DNA of 64,000 nt, taken from contig CBDFKQ010000004.1 of the NCBI GenBank assembly GCA_965248855.1, positions 1 to 64,000 of the forward strand, in the 5' to 3' direction. The notes beneath the pieces were generated by a model. The model was not told the DNA's origin. It saw nothing but the letters and a program-made list of their open reading frames with translations, and searched no databases. Shown in pieces: positions 1-9,344 of this stretch (position 1 is the first letter of the stretch; each line of letters begins with the position of its first letter). The position numbers and the translations under genes are program-made. The DNA comes from CBDFKQ01 sp965248855. Lineage in GTDB: Bacteria; Bacteroidota; Bacteroidia; Cytophagales; 172606-1.

Positions 1-944
1 TGCTATTAGTTTTGCTCTAACCGTATTGATAACTGTCATTTTATTTTTTCCTTCAGCCACTTTTCTAAGAAAATATTGCCTTATTTCACCCTCCATTTTA
101 ACAGCTGAAAGGGCTGCCATGTGAAATAAGCGTTTGAGGTTTTTATTTGCCCTGTGTGAAACTTTATTTTTGGAACGGATGCTGCTTCCTGAATGATATT
201 TAAACGGGGCGCATCCTGCATGGCAGGCAAATTTTCTTGCATTTGAAAATTTAGTAAACCCTTGAGTAGCAATCAGGGTTTGAATGGCAGTTTGCTTACC
301 AATCCCGTCAATGCCAATAATGGTCTCATATTGATTTTTTATGGCTTCATTGTTTTTTATAAGTTTTTCTATTTCATCATCTATTTCCCGGATAGAACTG
401 TTAAGTTGATCAATTAAACTTTTATAACGTTTTTCTTTGTGGCTGTAAAGTTTTTTGTCGGCAAACTTTTTTTCATCTTTAAGTTGGGCCATATATTTTG
501 CCCGGTCACTTACAAGCAAATCCCTTTCAGAATTCAAATAAGCCATGTGATCAAAAACCGGATCAACTGCTTTTAAAAGTATTGCTTTATCAACAAACCG
601 CTTGGCATATAAAGCGATACGTTTTGCATCAAGTTTGTCATCTTTGCCTCTTTGAAGGCCTTGTGAACCTTTAATTTCAGAAGGGTTCTCCATCCACAAC
701 TATAGCCGGCTTCCAATACTCTTTCTTTTAATATACTGCTGTACCGGCCCGTATGTTCAGCACAAAAAAGTACTTCCGGGCCTGTAAGCTGATGGATGCT
801 GAATATTCCTTTCATTTGGTCATGAATACTTTTTTTGTCATTGGCACATTGATAAAAAAAAAATTCTGCTTTATGAGTTAATAAACAAAAATCCAAAGTG
901 CTTTTGCTGATGTCTATTCCAATAAAATGTTTGTAATTAAGCAT
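1..944 (-). pseudogene. IS110-family transposase, frameshifted and cut by window edge
   Basis: Reading leftward from an ATG at 944, the protein opens with a DEDD RuvC-like domain: GIDISK (first Asp), CAEHTGRY (Glu), and, after a shift, KDDKLDAKRIA (the last two Asp). The C-terminal part carries the IIGIDGIGKQTA helix-hairpin region and CHAGCAPFKYHSGSS, typical of the IS110/IS116/IS902 C-terminal domain with its catalytic Ser. The first frame (944 to about 697) breaks at a GYS-C junction. Restoring one T (agttgtgg to agtttgtgg, around 698-699) gives GYSLWMENPSEIKG and an open frame that runs on to base 1 without a stop. So the gene has a single-base deletion and its 3' end lies outside the window. 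As it stands it should not make a full transposase unless the shift is a sequencing error. Confidence 0.85.
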
Positions 945-1135
945 AAGTTCTTTAATTTTATTTTAGGAAACACTTGAGGGTTAAGAACTGAACGATAACC
1001 TAAAAACCTTAACAGGGCAGAATTAAATTCTTATACAGGTCTTACGTTCAGGCAGGAAAAGGTTCCGAATAGGATTATAAGCCAAAAGCTTATTTTTGTG
1101 AATGGTTCACCTTTACCTGTCTTAACCTAAAAGTA
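945..1135 (-). ncRNA. candidate IS110 bridge RNA region (left end)
   Basis: Members of the IS110 group encode a structured bridge (seek) RNA in the non-coding end next to the transposase start. This stretch sits exactly there and has several inverted repeats: GTTAAG (about 980) with CTTAAC (about 1015); a hairpin ATAAGC/GCTTAT at 1077-1093 with a CAAAA loop; and CAGGNAAAGGT near 1052 facing ACCTTTACCTG near 1111. It is less AT-rich than the DNA beyond 1135. The exact ends and the guide loops cannot be set by eye, so this is an inference from position and pairing. Confidence 0.35.
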
Positions 1136-1423
1136 AAATATATAAATTTATTTTTACTTTCAAAAATTACTATCTTAGATTTTTACAACTATACAAACCT
1201 AAGGTTTTTGTGAGGTACGAACAAAAAGATTGGAACGTAAAGCCCGGGCCGCAGGCAAGCCCCAAACATTTATTTTAATTTTTTTATTCGAATAAATTTA
1301 TAAAGCATTAATTATTTCGTTTGACTAAAACAATTTATTTAATGATAGTCTTAATATTTTTAGTGTGTAACACCAGACAGTAAAATCAAATAAACTTTCA
1401 CAAATACTTAACCATACAAAACT
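1136..1423. other. non-coding DNA between IS110 end and slipin gene
   Basis: No credible gene is seen. The stretch is very AT-rich apart from a GC-rich patch at about 1242-1263 (agcccgggccgcaggcaagc). The outer boundary of the IS element probably falls somewhere here but no terminal repeat is obvious. Confidence 0.4.
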
Positions 1424-2200
1424 TTGTCTAATATTTATTTTATCGTTCCTTTTCTTATTATAATTTTCTTGTTTATAAGTGGTTTTCGTATTGCACAGGA
1501 ATATGAACGAGCCATAGTATTCTTTTTAGGAAGATTTAAACGTACCGAAGGCCCCGGGTTGTATTGGATTATGCCGTTTCTAGAAAGACAACAAACCATT
1601 GATATCCGTATAAAAACCGTTGATCTGGAACAACAGGAAACCATTACTAAAGACAGTGTAACCATTAAGGTAAATGCTGTACTTTGGTTTCGTGTAATTG
1701 ATCCTGAAAAGGCAATCATAAAAATAGCTAATTATAATCAGGCAGTATATCAGTTTTCAGTAACTGCTTTGCGAAATATTATTGGCCAACACCATTTGGA
1801 TGAGGTTTTAAAAGAAAGAGAACAAATTAACAGCTCGCTTCAAAAAATTGTTGATGCATCTACTGAGCCCTGGGGAATTAAAATTGAAATGGTGGAAATG
1901 AAAGATGTAGAAATTCCGGAATCTATGCAGAGAGCAATGGCACGCGAAGCAGAAGCCATTCGTGAAAAGAGAGCAAGAATAATTAAAGCGGAGGCCGAAC
2001 TGGAATCTTCTATCAAACTTACTCAAGGGGCAAAACAAATGGAATTAAGTCCTTTCTCACTTGAATTAAGAAGGATGCAAATGCTTTCTGAAATTGGGAT
2101 AGATAATAATACAACTACAGTAATACTTATGCCTACCGAATTTATAAATGCAGCCAGAAGTTTTACAGAACTTATGGATAAAAAGAAAGAAGAAAGTTAA
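1424..2200 (+). CDS. slipin / SPFH (band 7) membrane protein
   Basis: A 258-aa stomatin-like protein. One N-terminal hydrophobic helix (residues about 5-22) is followed by the family hallmark QEYERAIVFFLGRF and GPGLYWIMPF, then the SPFH core with RIKTVDLEQQETITKDSVT, and a charged C-terminal coiled coil (AREAEAIREKRARIIKAEAE). Such proteins oligomerise on the inner membrane and scaffold lipid or protease complexes. The only good start is TTG at 1424; no ATG lies upstream of the transmembrane helix. Slipins often sit beside an NfeD-type protease gene, but none is adjacent here. Family assignment is firm; the cellular role is not. Confidence 0.9.
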   Translation: MSNIYFIVPFLIIIFLFISGFRIAQEYERAIVFFLGRFKRTEGPGLYWIMPFLERQQTIDIRIKTVDLEQQETITKDSVTIKVNAVLWFRVIDPEKAIIKIANYNQAVYQFSVTALRNIIGQHHLDEVLKEREQINSSLQKIVDASTEPWGIKIEMVEMKDVEIPESMQRAMAREAEAIREKRARIIKAEAELESSIKLTQGAKQMELSPFSLELRRMQMLSEIGIDNNTTTVILMPTEFINAARSFTELMDKKKEES

Positions 2201-2482
2201 AATATCGCAAACTTAAATTTATAATTTGATGGTTTGTAATTGAACAATTACTTTAAATCTATTAATTTAAATGGAACAGGCACAATAAATCCGGTATTTA
2301 CATTTCGACCGTTTTGTTTACCCGGTTCTAAAAATATTTAACTAGACCCGCTTTGTTGGATGAAACCCTAAGCCAAAAAGAAAAATAAATCACAAAAATA
2401 ATTAAAATTAAATAAGAATTTTTTTATTTGATGCACAATTTTTTTATAAAATATCGCATACGTAGCATGGGTCAGCTTGCTG

Positions 2483-3964
2483 ATGAATTTAATTTCTAAG
2501 ATATACGAAATGGGATTAACTATATTTAAAAACTTTAATTTTTGGGAAGACAGTAATATTTCTCCTCGTAAATATGGCCACCATTCAACTGAAAGAACTT
2601 ACAGCAAAAAGCATTTTTATTTACCATTCTTTTTCGCCGCAATTTTTTTTGTTACCTCTTTTTTTCAAATAAAAGCAAATAATGTTGGAGAGTATAATGT
2701 ACTAAATTTCGGCGCGAGGCCGGATGGAAAAACAGACAATACGCTTTCCTTCCAAAAAGCAATTGACGCTGCTACTAAATCAGGTGGTATTGTGCTTGTG
2801 CCCGTAGGGAAATATTTAATTGCCGGCAGTTTAAAATTATCGGGAGTTTCTATTAAAGGTCAAAATTTATCACCAAAATCATGGTTTCCACTAACGGGCA
2901 GTATTATTATGGCAACAGGTGGGAAAGGAAACGAAAGCGCTCCGCCACTTTTCGATATGCGAACGGCAAGTACAATTACAGGACTTACAGTGTACTACCC
3001 CGAGCAGGATATTGACCATATTGTTCCATATCCTTTTACGTTTAGAATTGGTGGAGAAAATTTGAAAAAAGAAATTACCTTCGATTGTACTATTGAAAAT
3101 ATTACGCTTATCAATAGTTATAATGGAATTAAAGCAGGTCCGACTGAAAACGGAAGGCACCGAATTAACAGTGTATTCGGTTGCGTTCTCAGAAGGGGAA
3201 TTTCGGTTGAAAGTGTCGGTGATATAGGCCGGATTGAAAATATTCAGTTTCATTGCCACTTTTGGGCAAGTAAAGAAGCCACTAAAGGTGATTTTTGGAA
3301 AGCTTTTAAATATATGCAAAACAATCTCGAAGCCTTTATTATCGGAAGGAGCGATTGGGAGTATATGACTAATACATTTGTTTTCCCGGCTAAAATCGGA
3401 TATCATTTTATTAATACTCATGTTAACCCCGGGTGGGAGGGTGGTTGCAATGGTCAATTTTCAGGCATTGCGGCCGATGCTTCAGGATGCTGTATTAAAG
3501 TAGAAGGCATACAGCCGATGGGTTTACTCATCACAAACGGCCAGTTTAATTCTCACCTCACCGGAGACAGTACCCAGATAATCATCTCTCCCGGATGTGA
3601 AGGAAATGTACGTTTTGTAAATTGTGGTTTTTGGGGACCTGTAAAACATAATGCATTAATACAGGGCGATGGATTCACTTCATTTTCCGATTGTTATTTT
3701 TCAAATAATTATTTTAATTCGAATTTTTACTCTGTTGTAGCTGAACGAGGAAAAATTCAAATTACAAACTGTACTTTCGATGGAGCAAAAAGTGTTAAAG
3801 TTGAAGAGAGGGACCTTGATAAAATATACCCTTCGAGTATATGGCTTAAAGAAAATGTAAAACATGCCATCATATCGGGCAATAATGGCTATAAAGGCGT
3901 TTTAATTAAAAACGATATTGCCGGCAAAGCTATTATTGAACGTAATGAACCTTTTGAAAAATAA
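2483..3964 (+). CDS. secreted right-handed beta-helix (pectate lyase superfamily) protein
   Basis: About 493 aa. After a long polar N-terminus comes a hydrophobic segment (residues about 50-68, ending FFQIKAN) that may be a late signal anchor. The start of the mature part, YNVLNFGARPDGKTDNT followed by AIDAATKSGG and VLVPVGKYLI, is the classic opening of the pectate-lyase-3 / polygalacturonase-like beta-helix fold. The rest is rich in short strands with Asn and Gly turns. I see no certain catalytic signature, so the substrate (a polysaccharide or an exopolymer) is unknown. ATG 2483 is chosen over an in-frame TTG six bases upstream. It is a single-gene unit followed by a hairpin at 4010-4047. 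Confidence 0.8.
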   Translation: MNLISKIYEMGLTIFKNFNFWEDSNISPRKYGHHSTERTYSKKHFYLPFFFAAIFFVTSFFQIKANNVGEYNVLNFGARPDGKTDNTLSFQKAIDAATKSGGIVLVPVGKYLIAGSLKLSGVSIKGQNLSPKSWFPLTGSIIMATGGKGNESAPPLFDMRTASTITGLTVYYPEQDIDHIVPYPFTFRIGGENLKKEITFDCTIENITLINSYNGIKAGPTENGRHRINSVFGCVLRRGISVESVGDIGRIENIQFHCHFWASKEATKGDFWKAFKYMQNNLEAFIIGRSDWEYMTNTFVFPAKIGYHFINTHVNPGWEGGCNGQFSGIAADASGCCIKVEGIQPMGLLITNGQFNSHLTGDSTQIIISPGCEGNVRFVNCGFWGPVKHNALIQGDGFTSFSDCYFSNNYFNSNFYSVVAERGKIQITNCTFDGAKSVKVEERDLDKIYPSSIWLKENVKHAIISGNNGYKGVLIKNDIAGKAIIERNEPFEK

Positions 3965-4009
3965 ATTTAAAATTATAAAATCGAGTGAAAATGTAAATAA
4001 TTAGAAATA

Positions 4010-4047
4010 AAAATATCCCTGCCAATTTGTAGACAGAGATATTTTTA
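4010..4047. terminator. probable bidirectional terminator
   Basis: AAAATATC...GATATTTTT arms, with an inner CTG/CAG pair, lie between two convergent genes; A and T runs flank both sides. Confidence 0.6.
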
Positions 4048-4060
4048 TTCATATTAATTT

Positions 4061-4414
4061 TTATTTTCTACCTCTTACTTCTCTTTGATTATGTTTGTCT
4101 CGGTGTATCTCTCTGCTTTCGCGATTCAATTGTCTGTTAAAATTTTGCTTTTCTTGTTTATTTAAATGCCCACCGTTTGCTTTACGTTCAGCCTTTACTT
4201 CCGATCTTAATCCTTTTTCTTCAGTCCTTAAAGTTTTGGTTTCATTTTTGGTAAGTTCACCACTTTTCGCACCTTGGTTAATACGGTCGTTTTGATTTTC
4301 TAATCTTCTATTTACTTCACCTTTACCTTCTTTATTAGAACCGGTAGTATTTTGAGCGTTGGCAGTTAAACCTAATCCACATAAGATGGCAACTGCAAAA
4401 AATAATTTTTTCAT
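4061..4414 (-). CDS. small secreted, highly charged protein
   Basis: 117 aa. A clear signal peptide (MKKLFFAVAILCGLGLTANA, cut before QN) is followed by a very hydrophilic, basic and helical chain rich in Asn, Arg, Lys, Glu and Gln. The pattern NQNDRINQGAKSGELT, then ERKANGGHL and a final RDKHNQRE, matches a widespread family of small periplasmic proteins of unknown function that I recall from Proteobacteria and Bacteroidota. No enzymatic motif is seen. Monocistronic, convergent with the beta-helix gene. Confidence 0.7.
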   Translation of the reverse strand: MKKLFFAVAILCGLGLTANAQNTTGSNKEGKGEVNRRLENQNDRINQGAKSGELTKNETKTLRTEEKGLRSEVKAERKANGGHLNKQEKQNFNRQLNRESREIHRDKHNQREVRGRK

Positions 4415-4527
4415 GTTTTTAATTGTTTTTAGTGATTATGTTGGTTGGACATAAGGCATCGAAACAAGTTTAAAAAACCATCTAAAATTTAATTTAGTTT
4501 TAATCTCACAACTATTTTTAATAGATA

Positions 4528-5715
4528 TTAAACGCTAGTTCGATTAAATTCTTCCATTTTTCTATTTAATTCAAGCAAATCACTTTCATTTATGGTTGTT
4601 TGCCTTTGGATTAAGTTGATGTGTTTGAAAAGTGCTTCTATTTTTTCTAAAGATACCCCACTCTTCTTCCTTAAATTCTCTAAAAAAATGCTGTCTAAAT
4701 TTTCCGTTTTTAAATAATAATTTGTTCTGATGTTCTCAAGAAAGTATGTTATTTTTTTATCCGCAATGTTTTTATGGTCTTTATATTGAAAGTACAACCT
4801 TCCCAATGTTTCTGTAAATTCTAATGTTGTATTGGCCATGGGTTTAATAATAGGTATAATCCTTTGTTTTCTTTTAGCTTCAAATAATATAAAAAGTAAT
4901 ATTGAAAATAAAACGATGTACAAAGCCCAACGCAGCGAAGGTTGATTTAAAAAAAACCGTAATGGTGATTTAGATTCTGTTGCCGGAATATTGATTTTAT
5001 AATATTCACTCCAAATAACATTTGTATTTGGCAAATAAGATAGAGTTTGACTTATATATTGAAAATTTGAACTGTCAATGATATTATAATTGGTATAGGG
5101 AATAGGTGTGGTTGAAAGGAAAAAATTTCCTTTGCCAAATGGCACCTTAATAAAAGTAATATCTTTCTGATCATTAATGCCTAGTACTGTTGTTGTTGCA
5201 GTATCAATAGAAGCAAAAAAAGTATAAAGAAAACTTTTATTAAAATTATAAAATTTACTGTTTTTAAATTGTGGGTTTACTAATTGTAGTCCCATTTCTT
5301 TTTTCTTAATATCTACATTTCTGTCTGTTTTTATTTTAAGCGTATCTGCGAGCTTGCCAAAGTAATCTTCCGCTGCGATAAATGCATTACTTCCTTCATT
5401 TACCAAAGCCAAAAGTGAATTTGATTCTAAACTATCAGGCTCAAAATATTGATCGATTACTATATAATTGTTTTTATTTTTTAAATCGGTATTTCTTAAA
5501 TCATAAAAGGATTTTCTCTCAGCACTTATTTTTTGGTTGGGAAAAATATCTTCCAACATATTATAAATCACATAACTTCCATAAGGATTTTTATCTTTTG
5601 CGCCATAGGTAATAATATCCCAATTAATTGTTTTCGGTGCGTAATGCTCTCCAATGAAAACTAAAATTATCACACCCAACAGAATCAACCAGTATTTTAT
5701 ATCCTTTCTATTCAT
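4528..5715 (-). CDS. DUF4350 domain membrane protein
   Basis: 395 aa. An N-terminal membrane helix (about 9-22) is followed by the DUF4350 motif region NPYGSYVIYNMLEDIFP, then an alpha/beta domain with IVIDQYFEPD and a segment like those of GATase-type folds. A second membrane helix lies at about 262-280, and a basic cytoplasmic C-terminal region follows with helical repeats. In Bacteroidota this family is usually encoded with SpoIIM-like, DUF4129, MoxR AAA ATPase and DUF58 genes, thought to act in envelope complex assembly. Here it is the last gene of a three-gene minus-strand operon. Confidence 0.8.
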   Translation of the reverse strand: MNRKDIKYWLILLGVIILVFIGEHYAPKTINWDIITYGAKDKNPYGSYVIYNMLEDIFPNQKISAERKSFYDLRNTDLKNKNNYIVIDQYFEPDSLESNSLLALVNEGSNAFIAAEDYFGKLADTLKIKTDRNVDIKKKEMGLQLVNPQFKNSKFYNFNKSFLYTFFASIDTATTTVLGINDQKDITFIKVPFGKGNFFLSTTPIPYTNYNIIDSSNFQYISQTLSYLPNTNVIWSEYYKINIPATESKSPLRFFLNQPSLRWALYIVLFSILLFILFEAKRKQRIIPIIKPMANTTLEFTETLGRLYFQYKDHKNIADKKITYFLENIRTNYYLKTENLDSIFLENLRKKSGVSLEKIEALFKHINLIQRQTTINESDLLELNRKMEEFNRTSV

Positions 5716-5769
5716 TTTCTTTTTTTACTTTAAGAAAGTTATCATCTTTAAACAAAAACTAAATTCCCA

Positions 5770-6552
5770 TTACTTTATTTTTTGTTCAAAACTTTTAAAT
5801 GTTTCTGCAATACTGTTAAATTCAAGCTGTTGGATAGGAAAATTACCGTAGCAAATATATTCAAAGATAAAAGTTAAGTGCCTGAAGTCCGGCTCAAAAG
5901 CTAATTTTTTTATTTCATTTAAATAATCGTGATTCGTTTTATTTATTTTCCAATCAATTAATTGTTTATCGCTAAGTGATTTTAATGTTTTTAAATATGA
6001 TAATCGAACAGCTCTTGTAAAATTTTGTTCCTTTAAAGCCAGGTCAATTAATTTATCAAAATCAAGTTCGTGAATATTTTCTGTTAATTCATCAAAATCA
6101 GGATTTTGTGTTTTTTTACTTTTGTTTGAAAAAACGTTTAGCCAATCCGATTTTGTAAGTTTTAAAATGGCATAGATAACTATGAGAGCGCAAATACCTA
6201 TAATAATATATTCTGTGATACGATAGGTTTGCGGGTTGGTTAATGGCCTGAACAATTTTCTTAATAACCAATCTAAAAATTTATAAAAAAGATTATTTCT
6301 AACGGGTGCCCTTTTTCCATAATTATAGTTTGGGTCGTTTCTATACCTATCAAGGTTTGATTTATTAAATTCACGAATTTTTACTTCCGATTTATCAAAA
6401 TTAACTTGTTTTAAATTTTTATGAGTGTCTTGTGCTTTAGCAAAGCAACACAAAAATATAAATGTTAAAAGCAATAAATATTTTATATATAGATGGCAAG
6501 CATCGCTTTTATAGATATAAAACCTCTTCTTCATTAAAATAGGTAAATGCAT
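5770..6552 (-). CDS. DUF4129 domain membrane protein
   Basis: 260 aa. A hydrophobic N-terminal segment (about 23-40, ending AKAQ, possibly a signal peptide with a long n-region) precedes a polar stretch, a helix at about 112-130, and a cytoplasmic C-terminal domain containing ALKEQNFTRAVRLSYL. That segment is the hallmark of DUF4129 proteins, often described as transglutaminase- or MoxR-associated. A shorter start may be the true one. It lies 7 bp downstream of the SpoIIM-like gene and 54 bp upstream of DUF4350, so one transcript is likely. Confidence 0.75.
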   Translation of the reverse strand: MHLPILMKKRFYIYKSDACHLYIKYLLLLTFIFLCCFAKAQDTHKNLKQVNFDKSEVKIREFNKSNLDRYRNDPNYNYGKRAPVRNNLFYKFLDWLLRKLFRPLTNPQTYRITEYIIIGICALIVIYAILKLTKSDWLNVFSNKSKKTQNPDFDELTENIHELDFDKLIDLALKEQNFTRAVRLSYLKTLKSLSDKQLIDWKINKTNHDYLNEIKKLAFEPDFRHLTFIFEYICYGNFPIQQLEFNSIAETFKSFEQKIK

Positions 6553-6559
6553 TAAATAA

Positions 6560-7534
6560 TTAAATTAATATGTTGCCTGCTTCAACTGCATCTTTTCTAT
6601 TTAATTGAATAGGATAAATAATAAAATACCAAATAATAAAAATGGCTGACAAAATAATAATTGACAATTTAAAAAATGTTGGCATTTCGGTATGGCGGGT
6701 TACAAAACTTTCTAAAAAACCGGCTATCACCAAAAGAGGAGTAATTCCTATTGCGATTTTTAAACCCTTTTTTGCTCCGCTTTTAAAAGATTCCACTCGG
6801 CTATAGGTACCCGGAAATAAAATACTGTTTCCCATTACCAATCCCGCACATCCTCCAAGTATCAAACAAGAAATTTCTAAAGTTCCATGAATCCAAATTG
6901 AAAGTGCCGAAGTACCCAATAAACCATATTTATAAAAAAAATATTGAAAGGTACCAACCATTATGCCATTTTGAAATAAATAATACCAGGTCATACTTAA
7001 AATACCTGCAATAAAACTGATTCCCATTACCTGTATGTTGTGCAAAGGAATAAAATAAAACATTTCCATTTCCCCATTATCTTTATAAACACCCATCGGG
7101 TCGCCTTTTTTAATATTATCAATCGTCATGTTAACATAACTATCCCCTAATATCAGACGCGGAAAATCCTCTTCGTTGGCGGAAGAAACAACACCAATAA
7201 TAAATGACAAGGAAAAAATAATGAATGAATATAAAAGTTGCTTATGGCAAGAATAAAATAAAGAAGGCAACTCGGCTGACCAAAAAGTTAAAAAGCGGCT
7301 TTTGCTTTCTTTTTTATTTCTATATATGGATTGATGAACTTTGGCGGTGAGGTTATTTAAAAATAATGTGGTTTGGCTATCCGGATAATGAGATCGGGCA
7401 TACGACAAATCGTCGGTAAGTTGAACAAATAAATCAGCCAATTTATCAGGATTTGTTTTTACATCTTTCGAAATTTCTTTTTCAAACTCCAGCCACTTTG
7501 ATGTATTTTGATTTTTAAATTGAGCTTCGCGCAT
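6560..7534 (-). CDS. stage II sporulation protein M (SpoIIM/DUF95) family protein
   Basis: 324 aa with a cytoplasmic N-terminus of about 100 residues (MREAQFKNQNTSKWLEFE, then LADLFVQLTDDLSYARSHYP) and five or so membrane helices. The conserved SpoIIM patterns are IWIHGTLEISCLILGG (His and Glu in the membrane) and FKSGAKKGLKIAIG. In non-sporulating Bacteroidota this family heads clusters with DUF4129, DUF4350, MoxR and DUF58 genes. First gene of the three-gene operon ending at 4528. Confidence 0.88.
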   Translation of the reverse strand: MREAQFKNQNTSKWLEFEKEISKDVKTNPDKLADLFVQLTDDLSYARSHYPDSQTTLFLNNLTAKVHQSIYRNKKESKSRFLTFWSAELPSLFYSCHKQLLYSFIIFSLSFIIGVVSSANEEDFPRLILGDSYVNMTIDNIKKGDPMGVYKDNGEMEMFYFIPLHNIQVMGISFIAGILSMTWYYLFQNGIMVGTFQYFFYKYGLLGTSALSIWIHGTLEISCLILGGCAGLVMGNSILFPGTYSRVESFKSGAKKGLKIAIGITPLLVIAGFLESFVTRHTEMPTFFKLSIIILSAIFIIWYFIIYPIQLNRKDAVEAGNILI

Positions 7535-7717
7535 TGATAAAATAAAATTTTACTTCGTAGTAGTATTAAAATTGTTCACTAAGATGAAAAATTACCTATT
7601 GAAAATTGAATTTCCAACAACATCTAATAATAAAATTTAGAAAGAAACTTTTTAACACAATAAAAAGTTTAATTTATATTCGCATGATTATTGAATAAGT
7701 ATAATAAAAAAACAATT

Positions 7718-8044
7718 ATGATAAACGTAACAGAAAAAGCCAAAAGTAGAATTGTTGAATTGCGTTTAAACGATGGCTTAACCGACAATCATCAAATACG
7801 TGTTTCGGTTGAAGGTGGCGGTTGCTCCGGTTTAATGTACGATTTAAAATTTGATACAGAAACAAAACCATCTGATCAGATTTTTGAAGATCAGGGAATA
7901 AAAATATTGGTAGATAAAAAAAGTTTACTATATTTAATAGGCACCACCTTAGATTTTTCGGATGGCTTGAATGGGAAAGGTTTTCAATTTATAAACCCTA
8001 ATGCAACCAGAACATGTGGTTGTGGCGAAAGTTTTTCAATATAA
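7718..8044 (+). CDS. A-type iron-sulfur carrier (HesB/IscA/SufA/ErpA family)
   Basis: 108 aa, the usual length. The three cluster-binding cysteines are visible: GGGCSGLMYDL (residue about 36) and CGCGESF near the C-terminus. The GLNGKGFQFINPNA segment before the last pair is a family signature. It accepts Fe-S clusters from scaffold proteins and passes them to apo-targets in the cytoplasm. ATG 7718 is preferred to an in-frame TTG 27 bases upstream because it gives the conserved MINVTEKAK start. Alone on the plus strand, ending at a terminator shared with the next gene. Confidence 0.92.
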   Translation: MINVTEKAKSRIVELRLNDGLTDNHQIRVSVEGGGCSGLMYDLKFDTETKPSDQIFEDQGIKILVDKKSLLYLIGTTLDFSDGLNGKGFQFINPNATRTCGCGESFSI

Positions 8045-8073
8045 TATCATTAAAACGATATTGATATATTCAT

Positions 8074-8106
8074 AAAAAGAGATCAGGCATCAACTGATCT
8101 CTTTTT
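8074..8106. terminator. bidirectional terminator overlapping the cvpA 3' end
   Basis: A perfect 13-bp stem, AAAAAGAGATCAG with CTGATCTCTTTTT, and a 7-base loop. It serves both the Fe-S carrier gene and the convergent cvpA, whose stop codon (8083-8085) lies inside the left arm. Confidence 0.85.
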
Positions 8107-8646
8107 GTTTTCATTATTTGGCGTTTTTGTTTTTAAAGATTTTTTAATTTCCTCCAACAAATTACTTCCCAAAGGTAGATATTCTGAAAACTTACTGATT
8201 ACTTTTGGCGCTACAGGGGCAACCACAGGATAAATATAAGTTTCCTTTTTTGCCGATTTTGGTATTGCATTTACAGCATTAGCAAGCCATAAAAAAACAC
8301 TTATACCAAACGCCCATGTGCAAATACCCAATAATGCGCCGGCCATACTGTCGAAACCGCCCAAAAGCGAATACCTAAAACTTTTTCTTAATAAATAACC
8401 AATTTTATTTATTAAAAATAATATTGGAAAAAAAACAATAAAAAAACTAAAATAAGTAAGCAATTTACTATTCTGACCTAAATAAGGTTTTAATAAAACC
8501 AATCCCCAACCTAAAAATTTAAAACCTAAAACTGTGGCTACCACAAAAGCAATAATGGCTATAATTTCCAACACCAAGCCTCTTTTAAAACCATTATAAG
8601 CGCCATATAAAAGCGGTATTAAAATTACAATATCAATAACCTTCAT
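8083..8646 (-). CDS. CvpA family membrane protein
   Basis: 187 aa with four hydrophobic helices in the first 120 residues. The N-terminus MKVIDIVILIPLLYGAYNG followed by FKRGLVLEI is the standard opening of CvpA (colicin V production protein) homologues. The C-terminal tail is polar and basic (KTPNNENKKRSVDA). The exact role of the family, which affects envelope integrity, is unresolved. The end of the gene is inside a terminator hairpin. Confidence 0.85.
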   Translation of the reverse strand: MKVIDIVILIPLLYGAYNGFKRGLVLEIIAIIAFVVATVLGFKFLGWGLVLLKPYLGQNSKLLTYFSFFIVFFPILFLINKIGYLLRKSFRYSLLGGFDSMAGALLGICTWAFGISVFLWLANAVNAIPKSAKKETYIYPVVAPVAPKVISKFSEYLPLGSNLLEEIKKSLKTKTPNNENKKRSVDA

Positions 8647-8773
8647 TCAAAAAAATAATATAATGGCTTAATTTTACTTGGGTATCGATTTTTAATATTT
8701 TTTTAAATAATAAAAATTAATTATCAGTTTATCAATATCAGTATATTCATAATTAAAAAAATCTTTAAATCAG

Positions 8774-9223
8774 TTATGATAATAATTTTTTGGCAATTTC
8801 AGATATTACTTTTCCATCAGCTTTTCCTGCCAGTTCTTTGCTGGCCATACCCATCACTTTCCCAATTTCAGCTGCGGATTTTGCCCCGGTTTTTTCAATA
8901 ATTTTTACCAATTCAACTTCTATTTCTTCCGGTGTTAATTGCTTGGGTAAATATCTTTCAATAACTTCTAAATCTTTCTTCTCAACGTCCATTAAATCCT
9001 CTCTATTTTGAGTTTTATAAATTTCTAAAGAATCCCTGCGTTGTTTGGCAGCCTTGGTTAAAATTTTTAATCCTTCGTCTTCAGTTAAAACGCCTGAGCT
9101 TCCGCCTTTTGTTTCTTCCAATAAAATTAAAGATTTGATTGCTCTTAATGCACGTTTAGAATCTTCATCTCTGGCTAACATTGCTTTCTTTAAATCAGCT
9201 TCTATTTGTTCTTTTAAACCCAT
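8774..9223 (-). CDS. GatB/YqeY domain protein
   Basis: 149 aa, full length for YqeY. Signatures are the N-terminal MGLKEQIEADLKKAMLARD, LRAIKSLILLEE, and the C-terminal GKVMGMASKELAGKADGK. The C-terminal domain is homologous to the tRNA-binding tail of the GatB subunit of Glu/Asp-tRNA amidotransferase, so tRNA contact is possible, but the function of free YqeY is not known. Confidence 0.92.
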   Translation of the reverse strand: MGLKEQIEADLKKAMLARDEDSKRALRAIKSLILLEETKGGSSGVLTEDEGLKILTKAAKQRRDSLEIYKTQNREDLMDVEKKDLEVIERYLPKQLTPEEIEVELVKIIEKTGAKSAAEIGKVMGMASKELAGKADGKVISEIAKKLLS

Positions 9224-9344
9224 AATATTTTAAGTTATAAATTGAATTTTTTATTTAAACTCTACCATTGAGCGAAAATTACGAAATCTCAATCAATTTT
9301 TATTTATTTTGTACCGAACACTTATTTTAAAGCATTAACTGCAA

